NCBI RefSeq assembly: GCF_000428825.1
Contig: NZ_AUAR01000010.1
Location: 62,001-126,000 of the forward strand
Direction: 5' to 3'
Length of the DNA stretch: 64,000 bases
DNA from: Desulfomicrobium escambiense DSM 10707
GTDB lineage: Bacteria > Desulfobacterota > Desulfovibrionia > Desulfovibrionales > Desulfomicrobiaceae
Positions 7,234-18,216 of the stretch are shown here, piece by piece. Position numbers and translations under genes: made by a program. The notes beneath the pieces are model-generated. The model was not told where the DNA came from and did no database searches. It saw nothing but the letters and a program-made list of their open reading frames with translations. Position 1 is the stretch's first letter. Each line of letters opens with the position of its first letter.

Positions 7234-8280
7234 TCAGCCGCGGGCTAAATCCGTCGTGACGTAACGCTCCATGACCCAGCCGCGCACGTCTTCGCCGTCG
7301 ATCTCCACGTACAGCCAGCCAGGGGCGCTGCCGATGACGTTGAGGATCGTGTAGCGCCCCGCCTGGGCGATGATCTCCTCGCTTTCCTCGGGTCCGTAGC
7401 GCAGGTTCAGGGTGTCCGTGACGACGGCCACCCGGGCGGGCCACTCGCGGCCCGGCGCGCGAATGGGTTCCACGACTTCGTATCCTGCAGGCACGCGCCG
7501 GTAGTAGACGTCGCCGAAGACGTGGTAGGTGATGCCGGCCGAGATGATCGTGTGGCTGCCCAGGGGCAGGCTCAGGACGATGAGCCCCAGCGGGGGGCGC
7601 ACCAGGATGAAGCCGGCGTTCCAGGGCCGGTAGAACCTGCCGCCGTGGTAGTGGTAGCGGTCGCGGCCGTGCAGGATGACCGCGTGCCTGGGCGGCAGGT
7701 AGTGCACGATGTGCCTGACCTCGTGCCGCGCATAGCGCCCGGAGTCATGCCGTGGGCCGTCGTCATTCCCCGGGCGCCTGTAATCCCCGCGAGGGGATTG
7801 CCGGATGTACGATGGGCTGACGTGCCTGCGGCCGTCGTCCCGGTAACGGTGGTCCCGGCGCCTGTCCCCATCCCGGTCCTGGTCGCGGACGCGTTTCCGC
7901 GCGTCCGGCCGGTCGTATCCACCCTGCGTGTCGACCCGCATGAAGTCGCTTCCGCCTCCGGGTCTGTCGTCGGTTCGGAAATGCTTCCCGTCCCTTCGTC
8001 CGTCGTCCTTGGGGCCGTCATGCCTTCGTCCATCCCGTCGATCTTCGCTGCGCTGCCCGCCGAGGCGGAAAGGATCGTTCTGCTTCGTGCGGCCGCCGTC
8101 GAGACGGAACAGGTCGTCGCCGCGTTGCCCGCCTGTCCCTTGTCCGCCGAGCGTGAAGAGTTCGTCGTGGCTGGCTCGGCGGATTTCCGAGCGATGGCCG
8201 TCGCCGCCATGCGCCTGCGCCGCCCATGCCTGCAGGCAGAGCAGGGCGATGATCGTCAGTCGTGATATGTAGGTCGTCAT
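7234..8280 (-). CDS. Secreted DUF6515 protein with bacterial SH3 domain
   Basis: A 348-residue exported protein. The N-terminus (RLTIIALLCLQAWAAQAHG) is a Sec signal peptide. Residues of about 30-190 are low-complexity and very rich in Arg, Asp, Gly and His (RRDGRRHDG-type runs), probably disordered. A DUF6515-like segment follows (DRYHYHGGRFYRP, then LPLGSHTIISAGITYHVFGD). The C-terminus is an SH3-like domain (DTLNLRYGPEE to VRGWVMERYV), a module common in cell-wall-associated proteins. The ATG at 8280 follows AGGAGG at good spacing. Function is unknown; an envelope role is inferred from the signal peptide and SH3 domain. Confidence 0.75.
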   Translation of the reverse strand: MTTYISRLTIIALLCLQAWAAQAHGGDGHRSEIRRASHDELFTLGGQGTGGQRGDDLFRLDGGRTKQNDPFRLGGQRSEDRRDGRRHDGPKDDGRRDGKHFRTDDRPGGGSDFMRVDTQGGYDRPDARKRVRDQDRDGDRRRDHRYRDDGRRHVSPSYIRQSPRGDYRRPGNDDGPRHDSGRYARHEVRHIVHYLPPRHAVILHGRDRYHYHGGRFYRPWNAGFILVRPPLGLIVLSLPLGSHTIISAGITYHVFGDVYYRRVPAGYEVVEPIRAPGREWPARVAVVTDTLNLRYGPEESEEIIAQAGRYTILNVIGSAPGWLYVEIDGEDVRGWVMERYVTTDLARG

Positions 8281-8453
8281 GGTTTTCCTCCTGGAGTTGT
8301 CCCATGCGGCAGGCAAGGGGCGTGCCATGCGCTCATGCGCAGTGGAGCCACGGCCGTGGCCGGTTATCCGCCCGTCAGGGGGGGCTTGCGCGTGAAGCGT
8401 GAAAATCGCCGTCCCGTGTCGGCTGAGAAGTCTTTGCACAACGGGGTGGGCGG

Positions 8454-9790
<1,337 letters not shown>

Positions 9791-9794
<4 letters not shown>

Positions 9795-11101
9795 GCGCGC
9801 TCCTGGGCGTTTCTGATTCCGGAAATGGTCATGGCGGTGCCTCCGGCCGGGACGGAGGACGCCTGGATCTTCCAGCCGTGGGACTCCACCAGGCGTTTGA
9901 CGATGGCCAGCCCCAGACCGTGGCCCGAGGCCGAACCCGACACGTAGGGCTTGAAGATGTTGGGGAGCAGCTCCGGCGGGATGCCTGTGCCCTGGTCCTC
10001 GACGACGAGCTGCCACCGGCGGCCCTGGCGCTGCATCCGGATGCGCACGACGGTGCCCGCGGGCGAGGCGTGCAGGCTGTTCAGCAGCAGGTTGACGAGG
10101 ATCTGCCGCAGCAGGGCCTCGTCGGCCAGGACGACGGCCCCGGGCACAATTGATTCCAGTCCCACCCCGGCGAGGTCGAAGTCGGGCCCCATGACTTCCG
10201 TCAGCTCCCGGCAGAGGCGGTCCACGGCCACGGGACCGGGGTTCACGGTGCGTTGCCGGGCGAAGTTCATGAAGTTGCCGAGCCTGGAGGTGGTCTTGTC
10301 CACCTCGTCCATGATGTGTTCGAGCATCGTCCGGCTCTCGGCCGGGATGTCGCGGCGGGCCGCGATCTGCTGGGCCATGCCCATGATGATGCCCAGCGGG
10401 TTCTTGGTCTCGTGGGCCAGGCCCGCCGCGGCCAGGCCGAGCTCTTCCAGGTGGGCGCTGCGCAGACGTTCGGCCGCGAGTTCACCGGCCAGAAGCCTGC
10501 GCCGGTTGCCCGCGATCCACGCCGCCGTGACGGCCAGGATGCAGGCCAGGGCCAGGGCGAAGATGGGCGCCTGGCGTTGCCAGTACCAGGAGGTCGAGAA
10601 GGTTTCGGTGCGGCTGCGGAAGCCCAGGTACATGACCGGGTTGCTGCGCATCCAGAGCCCCAGGCCGAAATGCGGGGATTCGAGGGCCTCGGCCCAGGTG
10701 GATGGCAGGTTGACCTGCTGCAGCGGGGCCCAGACGATGAGCATGGACTCCGTGGCCATTTCGCCGCGGTCGCCGCCGGTCACCAGCAATTCCGGGACCT
10801 CGCCGGTCTGGACCAGGCGCCCGTGCCGGGCTTCGACCACGACGAAGGCCGTGCGGGAGTCGCGGGTGATGCTGGCCAGGACACGCTCGATCTGCTGCCA
10901 GTCCGTCAGCACCCCGTTGCTCATGGTGGCGATGATGGCGTTCAACGTCTGAAATGTCTCCTGGGCGCGCTGTCGACGCCACTCCAGGGACCGGTCGCTG
11001 TAGCCCTGCCAGGACCACAGGCCCCAGAGGGAAAGGGCCAGGATCATGGCCGCCGCGGCCAGCAGGGGCGCGCGGTAGATGCTGCGGGTGGCGTGCTTCA
11101 T
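9791..11101 (-). CDS. Membrane sensor histidine kinase
   Basis: 436 residues. One helix near 11-30 and another near 180-205 bracket a periplasmic sensing region of about 150 residues with no domain I recognise. The cytosolic part holds the H-box AGLAHETKNPLG, N-box LVNLLLNSLHAS, G1 box DQGTGIP and G2 box GHGLGLAIVKRLVESHG, so it is catalytically complete. The ATG at 11101 follows AAGGAGG; an upstream in-frame start would add ten residues. It lies 46 bases downstream of the ABC ATPase on the same strand and overlaps the response-regulator start, which suggests that sensing and transport belong together. Confidence 0.92.
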
Positions 11102-11147
11102 GTGTCCTCCTTGCGGGCTTTTGCCAAGCAAAGAGCGTGCTGGATGT

Positions 11148-11939
11148 TCAACCCAGGAGCATGCGGTCCGAAATTTCGGCGTCTTCCTGGCCGTGGAATT
11201 TCTGCAGCAGGTCCTCGACCCTCAGGGCCGCCTTTTCCTGGCCGCGGACGTCGAAGATGATGCGGCCGCGGTGCATCATGATCAGCCGGTTCCCCAGGGC
11301 CAGGGCCTGCTGCATGTTGTGGGTGACCATGAGGGTGGTCAGGCCGCCGGCCGTGACGATGTTCTCGGTCAGTGCGAGGATCTGGGCCGCGGTCTTGGGG
11401 TCCAGGGCCGCCGTGTGCTCGTCCAGGAGCAGCAGTTCCGGGCGCACCAGGGTGGCCATGACCATGGTCAGGGCCTGGCGCTGGCCGCCCGAGAGCAGCC
11501 CCGCCCGGTCCTGGAGCCGGTCTTCGAGGCCCAGGCCCAGCACCTTCAGGTGTTCGCGGAAAAGCTCCCGGTCGGTGGGCTTGACGCCGCGCGACAGGCC
11601 GCGCCGCTGTCCGCGCCGCAGGGCCAGGGCCATGTTCTGGGCGATGGAGCCGCCGGCGCAGGTGCCCATGAGCGGGTCCTGGAAGACGCGGCCGATGAAG
11701 CGGGCGCGCCGGTGCTCGGGCCAGCGGGTCACGTCGGTGCCGCCCACGGCGATGGTGCCCGCGTCCAGGGCGTGGGTCCCGGCCAGGCAGGACAGGAAGG
11801 TCGACTTGCCGGCCCCGTTGGAGCCGATGATGGTGATGAAGTCGCCCTGCTCGATGTCGATAGACAGGTCCCGGATGCTGTGCACTTCGTTCACACTGCC
11901 CCGGTGGAAATACTTGTTCAGTCCGGTGGCGCGGATCAT
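11148..11939 (-). CDS. ABC transporter ATPase (TrpZ-like, amino-acid/aromatic-type uptake)
   Basis: A 263-residue ATPase with Walker A GSNGAGKST, signature LSGGQRQAL, Walker B LLLLDEHTAALDP and switch His in VTHN. The His after the Walker B Glu (DEH) is typical of the family paired with TrpY/BraD-like permeases predicted to import tryptophan, tyrosine or other small organics. It overlaps the permease stop by four bases (ATGA). No periplasmic substrate-binding protein, which such systems need, is found beside it. Substrate unassigned. Confidence 0.85.
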   Translation of the reverse strand: MIRATGLNKYFHRGSVNEVHSIRDLSIDIEQGDFITIIGSNGAGKSTFLSCLAGTHALDAGTIAVGGTDVTRWPEHRRARFIGRVFQDPLMGTCAGGSIAQNMALALRRGQRRGLSRGVKPTDRELFREHLKVLGLGLEDRLQDRAGLLSGGQRQALTMVMATLVRPELLLLDEHTAALDPKTAAQILALTENIVTAGGLTTLMVTHNMQQALALGNRLIMMHRGRIIFDVRGQEKAALRVEDLLQKFHGQEDAEISDRMLLG

Positions 11940-12820
11940 CGTGCGAACCTCCGTTTGAGCATGGGCGAGGTCAGGGCGATGATGACCAGGAAGGCGGTGA
12001 TGAGATTCAGGTCGCTGGGCGTGAAGGAGAAGCCGCCGAGGTCGAGGCCCAGGGCCAGGGCGATGGCCGTACGGTAGGCCACGGAGCCGACGATGACGGC
12101 GATGCAGGCCCGGGCGATGGTCGCCTTGCCGCAGATCGTCTCGCCGAGGATGACCGAGGCCAGGCCGGCGACGATGGTGCCCACGCCCATGTTCACGTCG
12201 GCCGCGCCCTGGTTCTGGGCGATGAGGGCGCCGCTGAAGGCCACCAGGGCGTTGGACAGGCCCACCCCGAAGATGATGACGTTGTCCGTGTTCACGCCTA
12301 GGGCCGTGATCATCTGCCGGTTGTCGCCCGTGGCCAGCATGGCCTGGCCGTACTCCGTGTGCAGGAACCAGATCAGGGCCGCCGTGACGGCCGCGGCCAC
12401 GAGGAAGAAGAAGACCGGCGTGATCTGGAAGAGGGGCAGGCTTAAGGCCTCCAGGTCCGTCAGCACCGAGGGCGTGCCCAGCAGGGCCACGTTGGGGCCG
12501 CCCATGATGCGGATGTTGATGGAGTAGAGCGAGATCATGGTCAGGATGGAGGCCAGCAGGTGCAGGATCTTGAGCTTGGTGTTCAGGAGCGCCGTCACGG
12601 CCCCGGCCGCGAACCCGGCCACCGTGGCCAGGGCCAGGGCCAGGTAGGGGCTGTGCCCGGCCGTGATGGTCACGGCGCTGACCGAGGCCCCCAGCGGCAG
12701 GCTGCCGTCCACGGTCAGGTCGGGGAAATCGAGGATGCGGAATGTCAGGTACACCCCGAGGGCCATGATGCCGTAAAGGAACCCCTGTTCCAGGGCGCCG
12801 AGCAGTGCGTAGAGGGTCAT
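11936..12820 (-). CDS. ABC transporter permease (TrpY/BPD-2 branched-type)
   Basis: A 294-residue membrane protein with about eight hydrophobic helices. Features typical of this permease group are LTVDGSLPLGASVSA near the N-terminus, TGDNRQMITALGVNTDN in a cytoplasmic loop that contacts the ATPase, and VGTIVAGLASVILGE. First gene of an apparent operon with the ATPase, histidine kinase and sigma-54 activator. No clear ribosome-binding site precedes the ATG at 12820, so the start is less sure. The usual upstream binding-protein gene is absent; the region in front is the divergent gap to recQ. Confidence 0.85.
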   Translation of the reverse strand: MTLYALLGALEQGFLYGIMALGVYLTFRILDFPDLTVDGSLPLGASVSAVTITAGHSPYLALALATVAGFAAGAVTALLNTKLKILHLLASILTMISLYSINIRIMGGPNVALLGTPSVLTDLEALSLPLFQITPVFFFLVAAAVTAALIWFLHTEYGQAMLATGDNRQMITALGVNTDNVIIFGVGLSNALVAFSGALIAQNQGAADVNMGVGTIVAGLASVILGETICGKATIARACIAVIVGSVAYRTAIALALGLDLGGFSFTPSDLNLITAFLVIIALTSPMLKRRFAR

Positions 12821-13143
12821 GTCGCGTCAGTGGTAAGAATGATACGGGAAGACGCCGCGCGTCCGATGTGCGGCACATACATGGGGCCGGCGGCGAGGAC
12901 AAGCCGCAGGGTGGGGTGGCGGCAGTCCGGTATCTTGCACGCCAGGGTTTCCCCCGGCGGGGTACGCTACGGCCTTTGTCGCCGCCACCCGCCCCGCGAA
13001 CTCCGGCCGACTCCCGAGCCGGAGGCGGCCGCACGTCAGGTTGCATCGGTATTTTTGGAGCGCGCCGTCTGCCCGCTTTGACAGAGGCTTCGCGCTTCCT
13101 GTAGGCCAAGGCCCGATCCCAACAGTCTTCCCGAGGTTTTTCC
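12821..13143. other. Divergent intergenic region, ABC permease / recQ
   Basis: A 323-base gap without a credible gene. It contains an 11-base palindrome TGTGC-G-GCACA (12867-12877), a possible small operator, and a TTGACA (13078-13083) 61 bases before recQ. The matching -10 (GTAGGC at 17-base spacing) is poor, so the recQ promoter is only tentative. Confidence 0.4.
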
Positions 13144-15405
13144 ATGCCCACGCCCCTTGAAGTCCTCCGTTCGGTTTTCGGCTACGACGCTTTTCAGGGC
13201 CCGCAGGAGGCGGTCATTGAGACCGTCCTGGCCGGCCGAGACGCCGTGGTCCTCATGCCCACGGGCGGGGGCAAGTCCCTGTGCTACCAGATTCCGGCCC
13301 TGGTCCGTCCCGGCACGGCCGTCGTCGTCTCTCCGCTCATCGCCCTCATGCGCGACCAGGTGCAGGGCCTGACCCAGAACGGCGTGCGCGCGGCCTGCCT
13401 CAATTCCTCCCTGGACCCGGTCCGGGGCCGCGAGGTGGATGCCGAACTCATGGCCGGTCGTCTCGACCTGCTTTACGTCGCCCCCGAGCGCGTCTTCGCG
13501 CCGGGCTTTCTGGACCGCCTCGCGCGCGTCCCCCTGGCCCTCTTCGCCATCGACGAGGCCCACTGCGTGTCCCAGTGGGGCCACGACTTCCGGCCCGAGT
13601 ACACCCGCCTGGGTGAACTGGCCGACCTCTTCCCCGGCGTGCCGCGCCTGGCTCTGACGGCCACGGCCGACGACATGACCCGCGCGGACATCATCCGCCA
13701 ACTGCGCCTGGACTCGGCCCGCGTCTTCGCCTCGGGCTTCGACCGGCCCAACATCCGCTATCTCGTGACCCTCAAGGACCGGCCCGAACAGCAGCTCCTG
13801 GCCTTCCTGCGCTCCCGCCCTGCGGGTGAGGCCGGCATCGTCTACCGCATGTCGCGCAAGAAGGTCGATGCCACGGCCCAGGCCCTGGCCGGGGAAGGGT
13901 TCACGGCCCTGCCGTACCACGCAGGCCTTTCCGCCTCCGCGCGCGAGGCCAACCAGGAGCGGTTCATGCGCGAGGAGGGCGTGGTCATGGTCGCCACCGT
14001 GGCCTTCGGCATGGGCGTGGACAAGCCCAATGTCCGTTTCGTGGCCCACGTGGACCCGCCCACGAGCCTGGAGGCCTACCACCAGGAAACGGGACGCGCT
14101 GGACGCGACGGTCTGCCCGCCGTAGCCTGGATGACCTACGGCCTGGGCGACATCGCCATGCTGCGCCGCCTGGTGGCCATGGACGACGCCTCCATGCCCG
14201 CGCTCCAGGGCGACGGCGAGGCCCGCAAGCGCCACGAGCGCCTCAAGCAGCAGAAGCTGACGGCGCTGCTGGGCTACTGCGAAACGGCCGGCTGCCGCCG
14301 TCAGGCGCTGCTGCGCTACTTCGGTCAGAATCTCCCGCAGCCCTGCGGCAACTGCGACACGTGTCTGGATCCCGTCGAGACCTGGGACGGCAGCGTGGCG
14401 GCCCAGAAGGCCCTGTCCAACATCTTCCGCGTGAAGGAGGGCTTCGGGGTCGGACATCTGGCCGACGTGCTGGCCGGCAAGGCGACGCGGGCAGTGGAGC
14501 GCTGGGGGCACGCGCAGCTCTCGACCTTCGGCGTGGGCACGGAGCTTTCGCGGGCCGAATGGCTGAGCGTCTACCGTCAGCTGGTGGCCGCGGGCCTGGC
14601 CGACGTGGACCTCGAAGGCTACGGCGCGCTGAAGCTTAACGCCCGCAGCTGGGAGGTCATGAAGGGCCGCCTGCCGGTTCACCTGCGCCGTGACCCCGTC
14701 CCGGCCGCACGGAGCCGTAGGGCGGGAGCCGCGCAGGCCGGCCCATCCGGCGAGTCGCCGGCCGGAGGGGCGCAGCCTGCCTCAGAGGAGGAACGGACCC
14801 TGTGGGAGAGCCTGCGCGCGTTGCGGCTGCAGATATCCAGGGAGCAGGACGTGCCGCCCTACGCCGTGTTCGCGGACAAGACGCTCCTGGAGATGGTCAG
14901 GTACAGGCCCGGCAGCATCGAGGATCTGCTGTGCATTGCCGGCGTCGGACGCATGAAGCTCTCGGCCTACGGGGAACGCTTCGTGGAGGCCCTGCTGCGG
15001 CACGAGGACGGGCACGGCCGCCCGGAAGGGCTCCCGCCCTTGCCTGCGCCGCGCGTGGAGAAGGTCCGGGTCCGGGAGGAAGGCCTCTCCTCAACGGAGC
15101 AGGCCAGCCTGGACTGCTTCCGGCAGACCGGGTCCGTGCAGGGCGCGGCGGACCTGCGGGGGCTCAAGCTCGGCACGGTCTACGCCCACCTGACCAAGGC
15201 CGTGTCCCTGGGGCTCGTTTCGGCCGCGGAGGTCACGGGGTTGACCAGGGGGCAGTTATCCCGCATCGAGGAAGAACTGGGGTCTCCGCGGCGCAAGGGT
15301 TACGGTGGGCTGTCCCAGGTGGCCGAGGCCCTGGGCGGGGAGTTCGATTTCGACGTCCTGCGCTGCGTGCGCGCGGGGATGCAGCGGGAGCTGTCGGAGG
15401 GCTGA
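13144..15405 (+). CDS. recQ: ATP-dependent DNA helicase RecQ
   Basis: A 753-residue 3'-5' helicase for recombination repair. Motif I is MPTGGGKSLCYQIP, the DEAH box is IDEAHCVSQWGHDFRPEY, and motif VI is QETGRAGRDG. The RecQ-C zinc-binding Cys set follows (CETAGCRR; CGNCDTC), then a winged-helix region, an HRDC domain around residues 545-620, and an extra C-terminal helix-turn-helix stretch (SVQGAADLRGLKLGTVYAHLTKAV) found in long RecQ forms. Longer than the approximately 610-residue E. coli protein because of that tail and a Pro/Ala linker. The last base of its stop is the first base of the cca start (TGATG). Confidence 0.95.
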   Translation: MPTPLEVLRSVFGYDAFQGPQEAVIETVLAGRDAVVLMPTGGGKSLCYQIPALVRPGTAVVVSPLIALMRDQVQGLTQNGVRAACLNSSLDPVRGREVDAELMAGRLDLLYVAPERVFAPGFLDRLARVPLALFAIDEAHCVSQWGHDFRPEYTRLGELADLFPGVPRLALTATADDMTRADIIRQLRLDSARVFASGFDRPNIRYLVTLKDRPEQQLLAFLRSRPAGEAGIVYRMSRKKVDATAQALAGEGFTALPYHAGLSASAREANQERFMREEGVVMVATVAFGMGVDKPNVRFVAHVDPPTSLEAYHQETGRAGRDGLPAVAWMTYGLGDIAMLRRLVAMDDASMPALQGDGEARKRHERLKQQKLTALLGYCETAGCRRQALLRYFGQNLPQPCGNCDTCLDPVETWDGSVAAQKALSNIFRVKEGFGVGHLADVLAGKATRAVERWGHAQLSTFGVGTELSRAEWLSVYRQLVAAGLADVDLEGYGALKLNARSWEVMKGRLPVHLRRDPVPAARSRRAGAAQAGPSGESPAGGAQPASEEERTLWESLRALRLQISREQDVPPYAVFADKTLLEMVRYRPGSIEDLLCIAGVGRMKLSAYGERFVEALLRHEDGHGRPEGLPPLPAPRVEKVRVREEGLSSTEQASLDCFRQTGSVQGAADLRGLKLGTVYAHLTKAVSLGLVSAAEVTGLTRGQLSRIEEELGSPRRKGYGGLSQVAEALGGEFDFDVLRCVRAGMQRELSEG

Positions 15406-16502
15406 TGCGGATCTATCTCGTGGGCGGCGCGGTGCGGGACAAGGTCCTGGGCCTGACCCCGGTCGACCTCGACTACGTGGCGGTGGGCGGGACCGAGGCC
15501 GAGCTCCGTCGGCGCGTCCCCGGCCTGACGAGGGTCGGGCAGGGCATCCCGGTTTTCGTGCGCGGGGGCAGCCAGTACACGCTCTCCGAATACCCGACCA
15601 TCGAGGAGGACCTGGCCTCCCGCGACCTGACGGTCAACGCCCTGGCCGAGGACGAGGAAGGCCGTCTCCTGGCCCATCCCCTGGCCCTGGCCGACCTGCG
15701 CGACGGCGTCCTGCGCCCCGTGGCCCAGGCCAATTTCCTGGCCGACCCCCTGCGCGCCATCCGTGCGGCCCGGTTTGCCGCCGCCTATCCCGGTTTTTCG
15801 GTCCACGCGGATCTTCTGGCCGCCATGCGGACCGTCTCGCCCGATCTGGGGCGGGTCGCGGCCGAGCGCGTCGGGCAGGAGGCCTTGAAGGCCTGCGCCG
15901 CGCCTGCGCCGGGCAATTTCCTGCGCGTCTTGCGCGATGGACGCTGTCTCGGGCCGTGGCTGGCCGAATTTCTGGGTGCCGACGCCATCCCCGCCGGGCC
16001 GCCGGCCTTCCACGAAACGGACGTGCTGGAGCACACGGCCCGCGTCATGGACCGCTGCGCCGGCGAAACCCTGGCCGCGTGGATGGGCCTCTGCCACGAC
16101 CTGGGCAAGACCCTCACCCCGCCGGACATGCTGCCGCATCATTTCGGGCATGAGGATACGGGCCAGGAACTGTCCGAAGCCCTGGCCCTGCGCCTGCGCC
16201 TGCCGAACCGTTTCCGCGCGGCCGGGCGCCTGGCCGCGCGCTGGCACATGGCCGCGGGGCGGTACGTTGAACTCCGGGCTTCCACCAGGGTGCGGCTGCT
16301 CCTGGAACTGGACAAGGCGGGGATCGTGGAACCGTTCTTCAGGCTGGTCGTCGCCGACGGTGGCGGGGACGTGCGGGCGCGGGCTGTGGCCGACCTGCAC
16401 CTGATCAAGTCCGTGCGACTGCCGGAAAAGCACCGCGACCAGGGCCCGAAAAGCGCCGAAGTGCTGCTGCAGTTGCGCTGCGAGGCCCTCGAAGGGCGCT
16501 GA
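15405..16502 (+). CDS. cca: tRNA nucleotidyltransferase (CCA-adding family) with HD-type domain
   Basis: A 365-residue class II nucleotidyltransferase. It begins with the family motif YLVGGAVRD, the catalytic acidic pair in VDLDYVAVGG, and RDLTVNALA. The flexible and head-domain motif DPLRAIRAARFAA follows. An HD-like phosphohydrolase domain begins near HETDVLEHTARVMD with LCHDLGKT. It probably adds or repairs tRNA 3' CCA ends and may remove 2',3'-cyclic phosphates. Some bacteria split A- and CC-addition, so the exact specificity is open. Translationally coupled to recQ and convergent with the solute-binding gene one base away. Confidence 0.88.
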   Translation: MRIYLVGGAVRDKVLGLTPVDLDYVAVGGTEAELRRRVPGLTRVGQGIPVFVRGGSQYTLSEYPTIEEDLASRDLTVNALAEDEEGRLLAHPLALADLRDGVLRPVAQANFLADPLRAIRAARFAAAYPGFSVHADLLAAMRTVSPDLGRVAAERVGQEALKACAAPAPGNFLRVLRDGRCLGPWLAEFLGADAIPAGPPAFHETDVLEHTARVMDRCAGETLAAWMGLCHDLGKTLTPPDMLPHHFGHEDTGQELSEALALRLRLPNRFRAAGRLAARWHMAAGRYVELRASTRVRLLLELDKAGIVEPFFRLVVADGGGDVRARAVADLHLIKSVRLPEKHRDQGPKSAEVLLQLRCEALEGR

Positions 16503-16503
16503 C

Positions 16504-17262
16504 TCAGTTCGCCGGGCCGGCGTAAACCCTGGGCATGGGCAGCTTCCATTTTTCGTAGATGGGCAGGAGCTTCCCCTGTTCCGCCAGGGCGCGCATCCCC
16601 TGTTCGAAGGCGTCCCGCAGTTCCCGACCGCGCGGGCTGGTGGAGAAGACGGGGGCGTATTGGCGGAAGCCGACGGACTCGATGCGGAAGTTTCCGGAGT
16701 CGAGGGGCGGCTGGTAGGCGTTCACGGTTTCCGTGATCAGATGGTAATCGTCGATGTAGCAATCCGAGGATTCGCGGACCACCCGCTTCAGGGCCTCGGT
16801 GCCGGTCGTGGTTTCGTCGAACTGCACCGGAACCGGAAAATCGTGCGGCGAATAGTAGCCCAGCCGCCACACCAGCCGTTTGTTCTCCAAGGACGCCACG
16901 CCGTTCCAGTGCGGAAAGGTCCTGCTCAAGAACAGGGCGTGGAACTCCCCCTCGTACATGGGCAGCCGTGCGAGTTCGAGACCGTCCTCGGCCTTGGCCT
17001 GGCAGGTGTAGATGTCGGCCTGCCCTTCGCGCACCATGATCAGCCCCCTCTTGGCCGGTGTCTCCAGGTGCCTGACCGTGTCTCCGCGCCGGGTGAAAAC
17101 GGCGTTCATCAAATCATGGTAGAGACCCCGGCCGTCGGGTCCCGTAAAGCCTTCCCAATACGGCGAGACGGTGATTACCTCCCCGGCGAAGGCGCTGAAC
17201 GAGGGAATCAGGGCGAACAGGACGGCGGACAGGAGCAGGGCGTGGAGGCGTGGTCTGGTCAT
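16504..17262 (-). CDS. Periplasmic solute-binding protein, family 3-like
   Basis: 252 residues with a clear signal peptide (residues 1-26, ending FSAFAG). The mature protein looks like a periplasmic amino-acid-type binding fold: VSPYWEGFTGPDGRGLYHDLMNAVF at the start, a central SSDCYIDDYHLI and a closing GMRALAEQGKLLPIYEKW. No transporter genes are adjacent, so it may be an orphan binding or sensing protein. The ATG at 17262 is the only one giving a proper signal peptide. Substrate unknown. Confidence 0.75.
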   Translation of the reverse strand: MTRPRLHALLLSAVLFALIPSFSAFAGEVITVSPYWEGFTGPDGRGLYHDLMNAVFTRRGDTVRHLETPAKRGLIMVREGQADIYTCQAKAEDGLELARLPMYEGEFHALFLSRTFPHWNGVASLENKRLVWRLGYYSPHDFPVPVQFDETTTGTEALKRVVRESSDCYIDDYHLITETVNAYQPPLDSGNFRIESVGFRQYAPVFSTSPRGRELRDAFEQGMRALAEQGKLLPIYEKWKLPMPRVYAGPAN

Positions 17263-17451
17263 GGGACGGCACCATACCCGACCGCAGCGCTCCGAACAAG
17301 TGAAAACAAGGCGTTCGGCAGGGAATGCGTACGGGCTTGCGCCCGAGGGCGCTCCGTGTTTTTGTCGCTGTCGGTGGTCAGGGCATAGGTGCATGCATGA
17401 AGCCTTGTTGGCCCGACCGGAATAATCAACCATACGCCCGGGAGGGCATCC

Positions 17452-18216
17452 ATGCGGGACAGATATGAGCGGGCCGTGCAGATTGTATCCCTGTTGGACC
17501 TGACCTCGCTCTCCGGAACCGAGAGCGAGGCGGACATCGATGCGCTCTGCGCCAAGGCCGTCGGGCCGTGCGGCCATGTGGCCGCCCTGTGCGTCTTCGC
17601 CAGGCACCTGCCGCGCGTCGCGGAGAATCTGACCCGGATGGGCCTGAGCGGCGTCGAGGCTGCCACGGTGGTCAATTTTCCTGCCGGCCGGCTTGATCCG
17701 ACGGTCACCGCGGATGAGATTCGAGCGGCATTGGGACTCGGCGCCACGGAAATCGATCTCGTTTTCCCCTACTCCGCCTTTCTCGAAGGACGCGAGTCCG
17801 ACGTGCGCGGCTTTATGGTCGAGTGCCGCGCGGCCTGCCCCGTGCGGCTCAAGGTCATCCTGGAGAGCGGGGCCCTGGTTCGGCCGGACGTGATCCGGGC
17901 GGCCAGCCGTCTGGCCCTGGACTGCGGCGCGGATTTCCTGAAGACATCCACGGGCAAGGCGGCGGTGCACGCCACGCCCGAGGCGGCCAGGGTCATGCTC
18001 GAAACCATCGCCGAGAGAGGCGGCACGGCCGGATTCAAGGCCTCGGGCGGGTTACGCACTATGGCCGACGCCCTGGCCTATCTTGAACTGGCCGAGGACA
18101 TCCTCGGCCCCGGCTGGGTCGGCCCGCGCACGTTTCGCTTCGGGGCCAGCGGCCTGCTGGACGACGTGCTGGCCGTGGCCGCTGCGGGAGGGGCTGCGTG
18201 CGCCGCGCCTGCCTGA
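17452..18216 (+). CDS. deoC: Deoxyribose-phosphate aldolase
   Basis: A 254-residue TIM-barrel aldolase that splits 2-deoxyribose 5-phosphate into acetaldehyde and glyceraldehyde 3-phosphate in nucleoside salvage. Hallmarks are LCVFARHLPRV, VVNFPAG, KVILESGAL and the Schiff-base Lys in ADFLKTSTGK, then FKASGGLRT. The ATG follows GGGAGGG. It overlaps deoB by 19 bases, so the two act in one pathway. Confidence 0.93.
   Translation: MRDRYERAVQIVSLLDLTSLSGTESEADIDALCAKAVGPCGHVAALCVFARHLPRVAENLTRMGLSGVEAATVVNFPAGRLDPTVTADEIRAALGLGATEIDLVFPYSAFLEGRESDVRGFMVECRAACPVRLKVILESGALVRPDVIRAASRLALDCGADFLKTSTGKAAVHATPEAARVMLETIAERGGTAGFKASGGLRTMADALAYLELAEDILGPGWVGPRTFRFGASGLLDDVLAVAAAGGAACAAPA

Noticed and set aside
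13078-13106. TTGACA upstream of recQ as a sigma-70 promoter
   Set aside because: The -10 at proper spacing (GTAGGC) matches poorly. Mentioned only as tentative in the intergenic entry.
13036-14682. A 548-codon minus-strand frame opposite recQ
   Set aside because: No motif, typical His/Gly/Gln-rich shadow; recQ motifs are on the plus strand.
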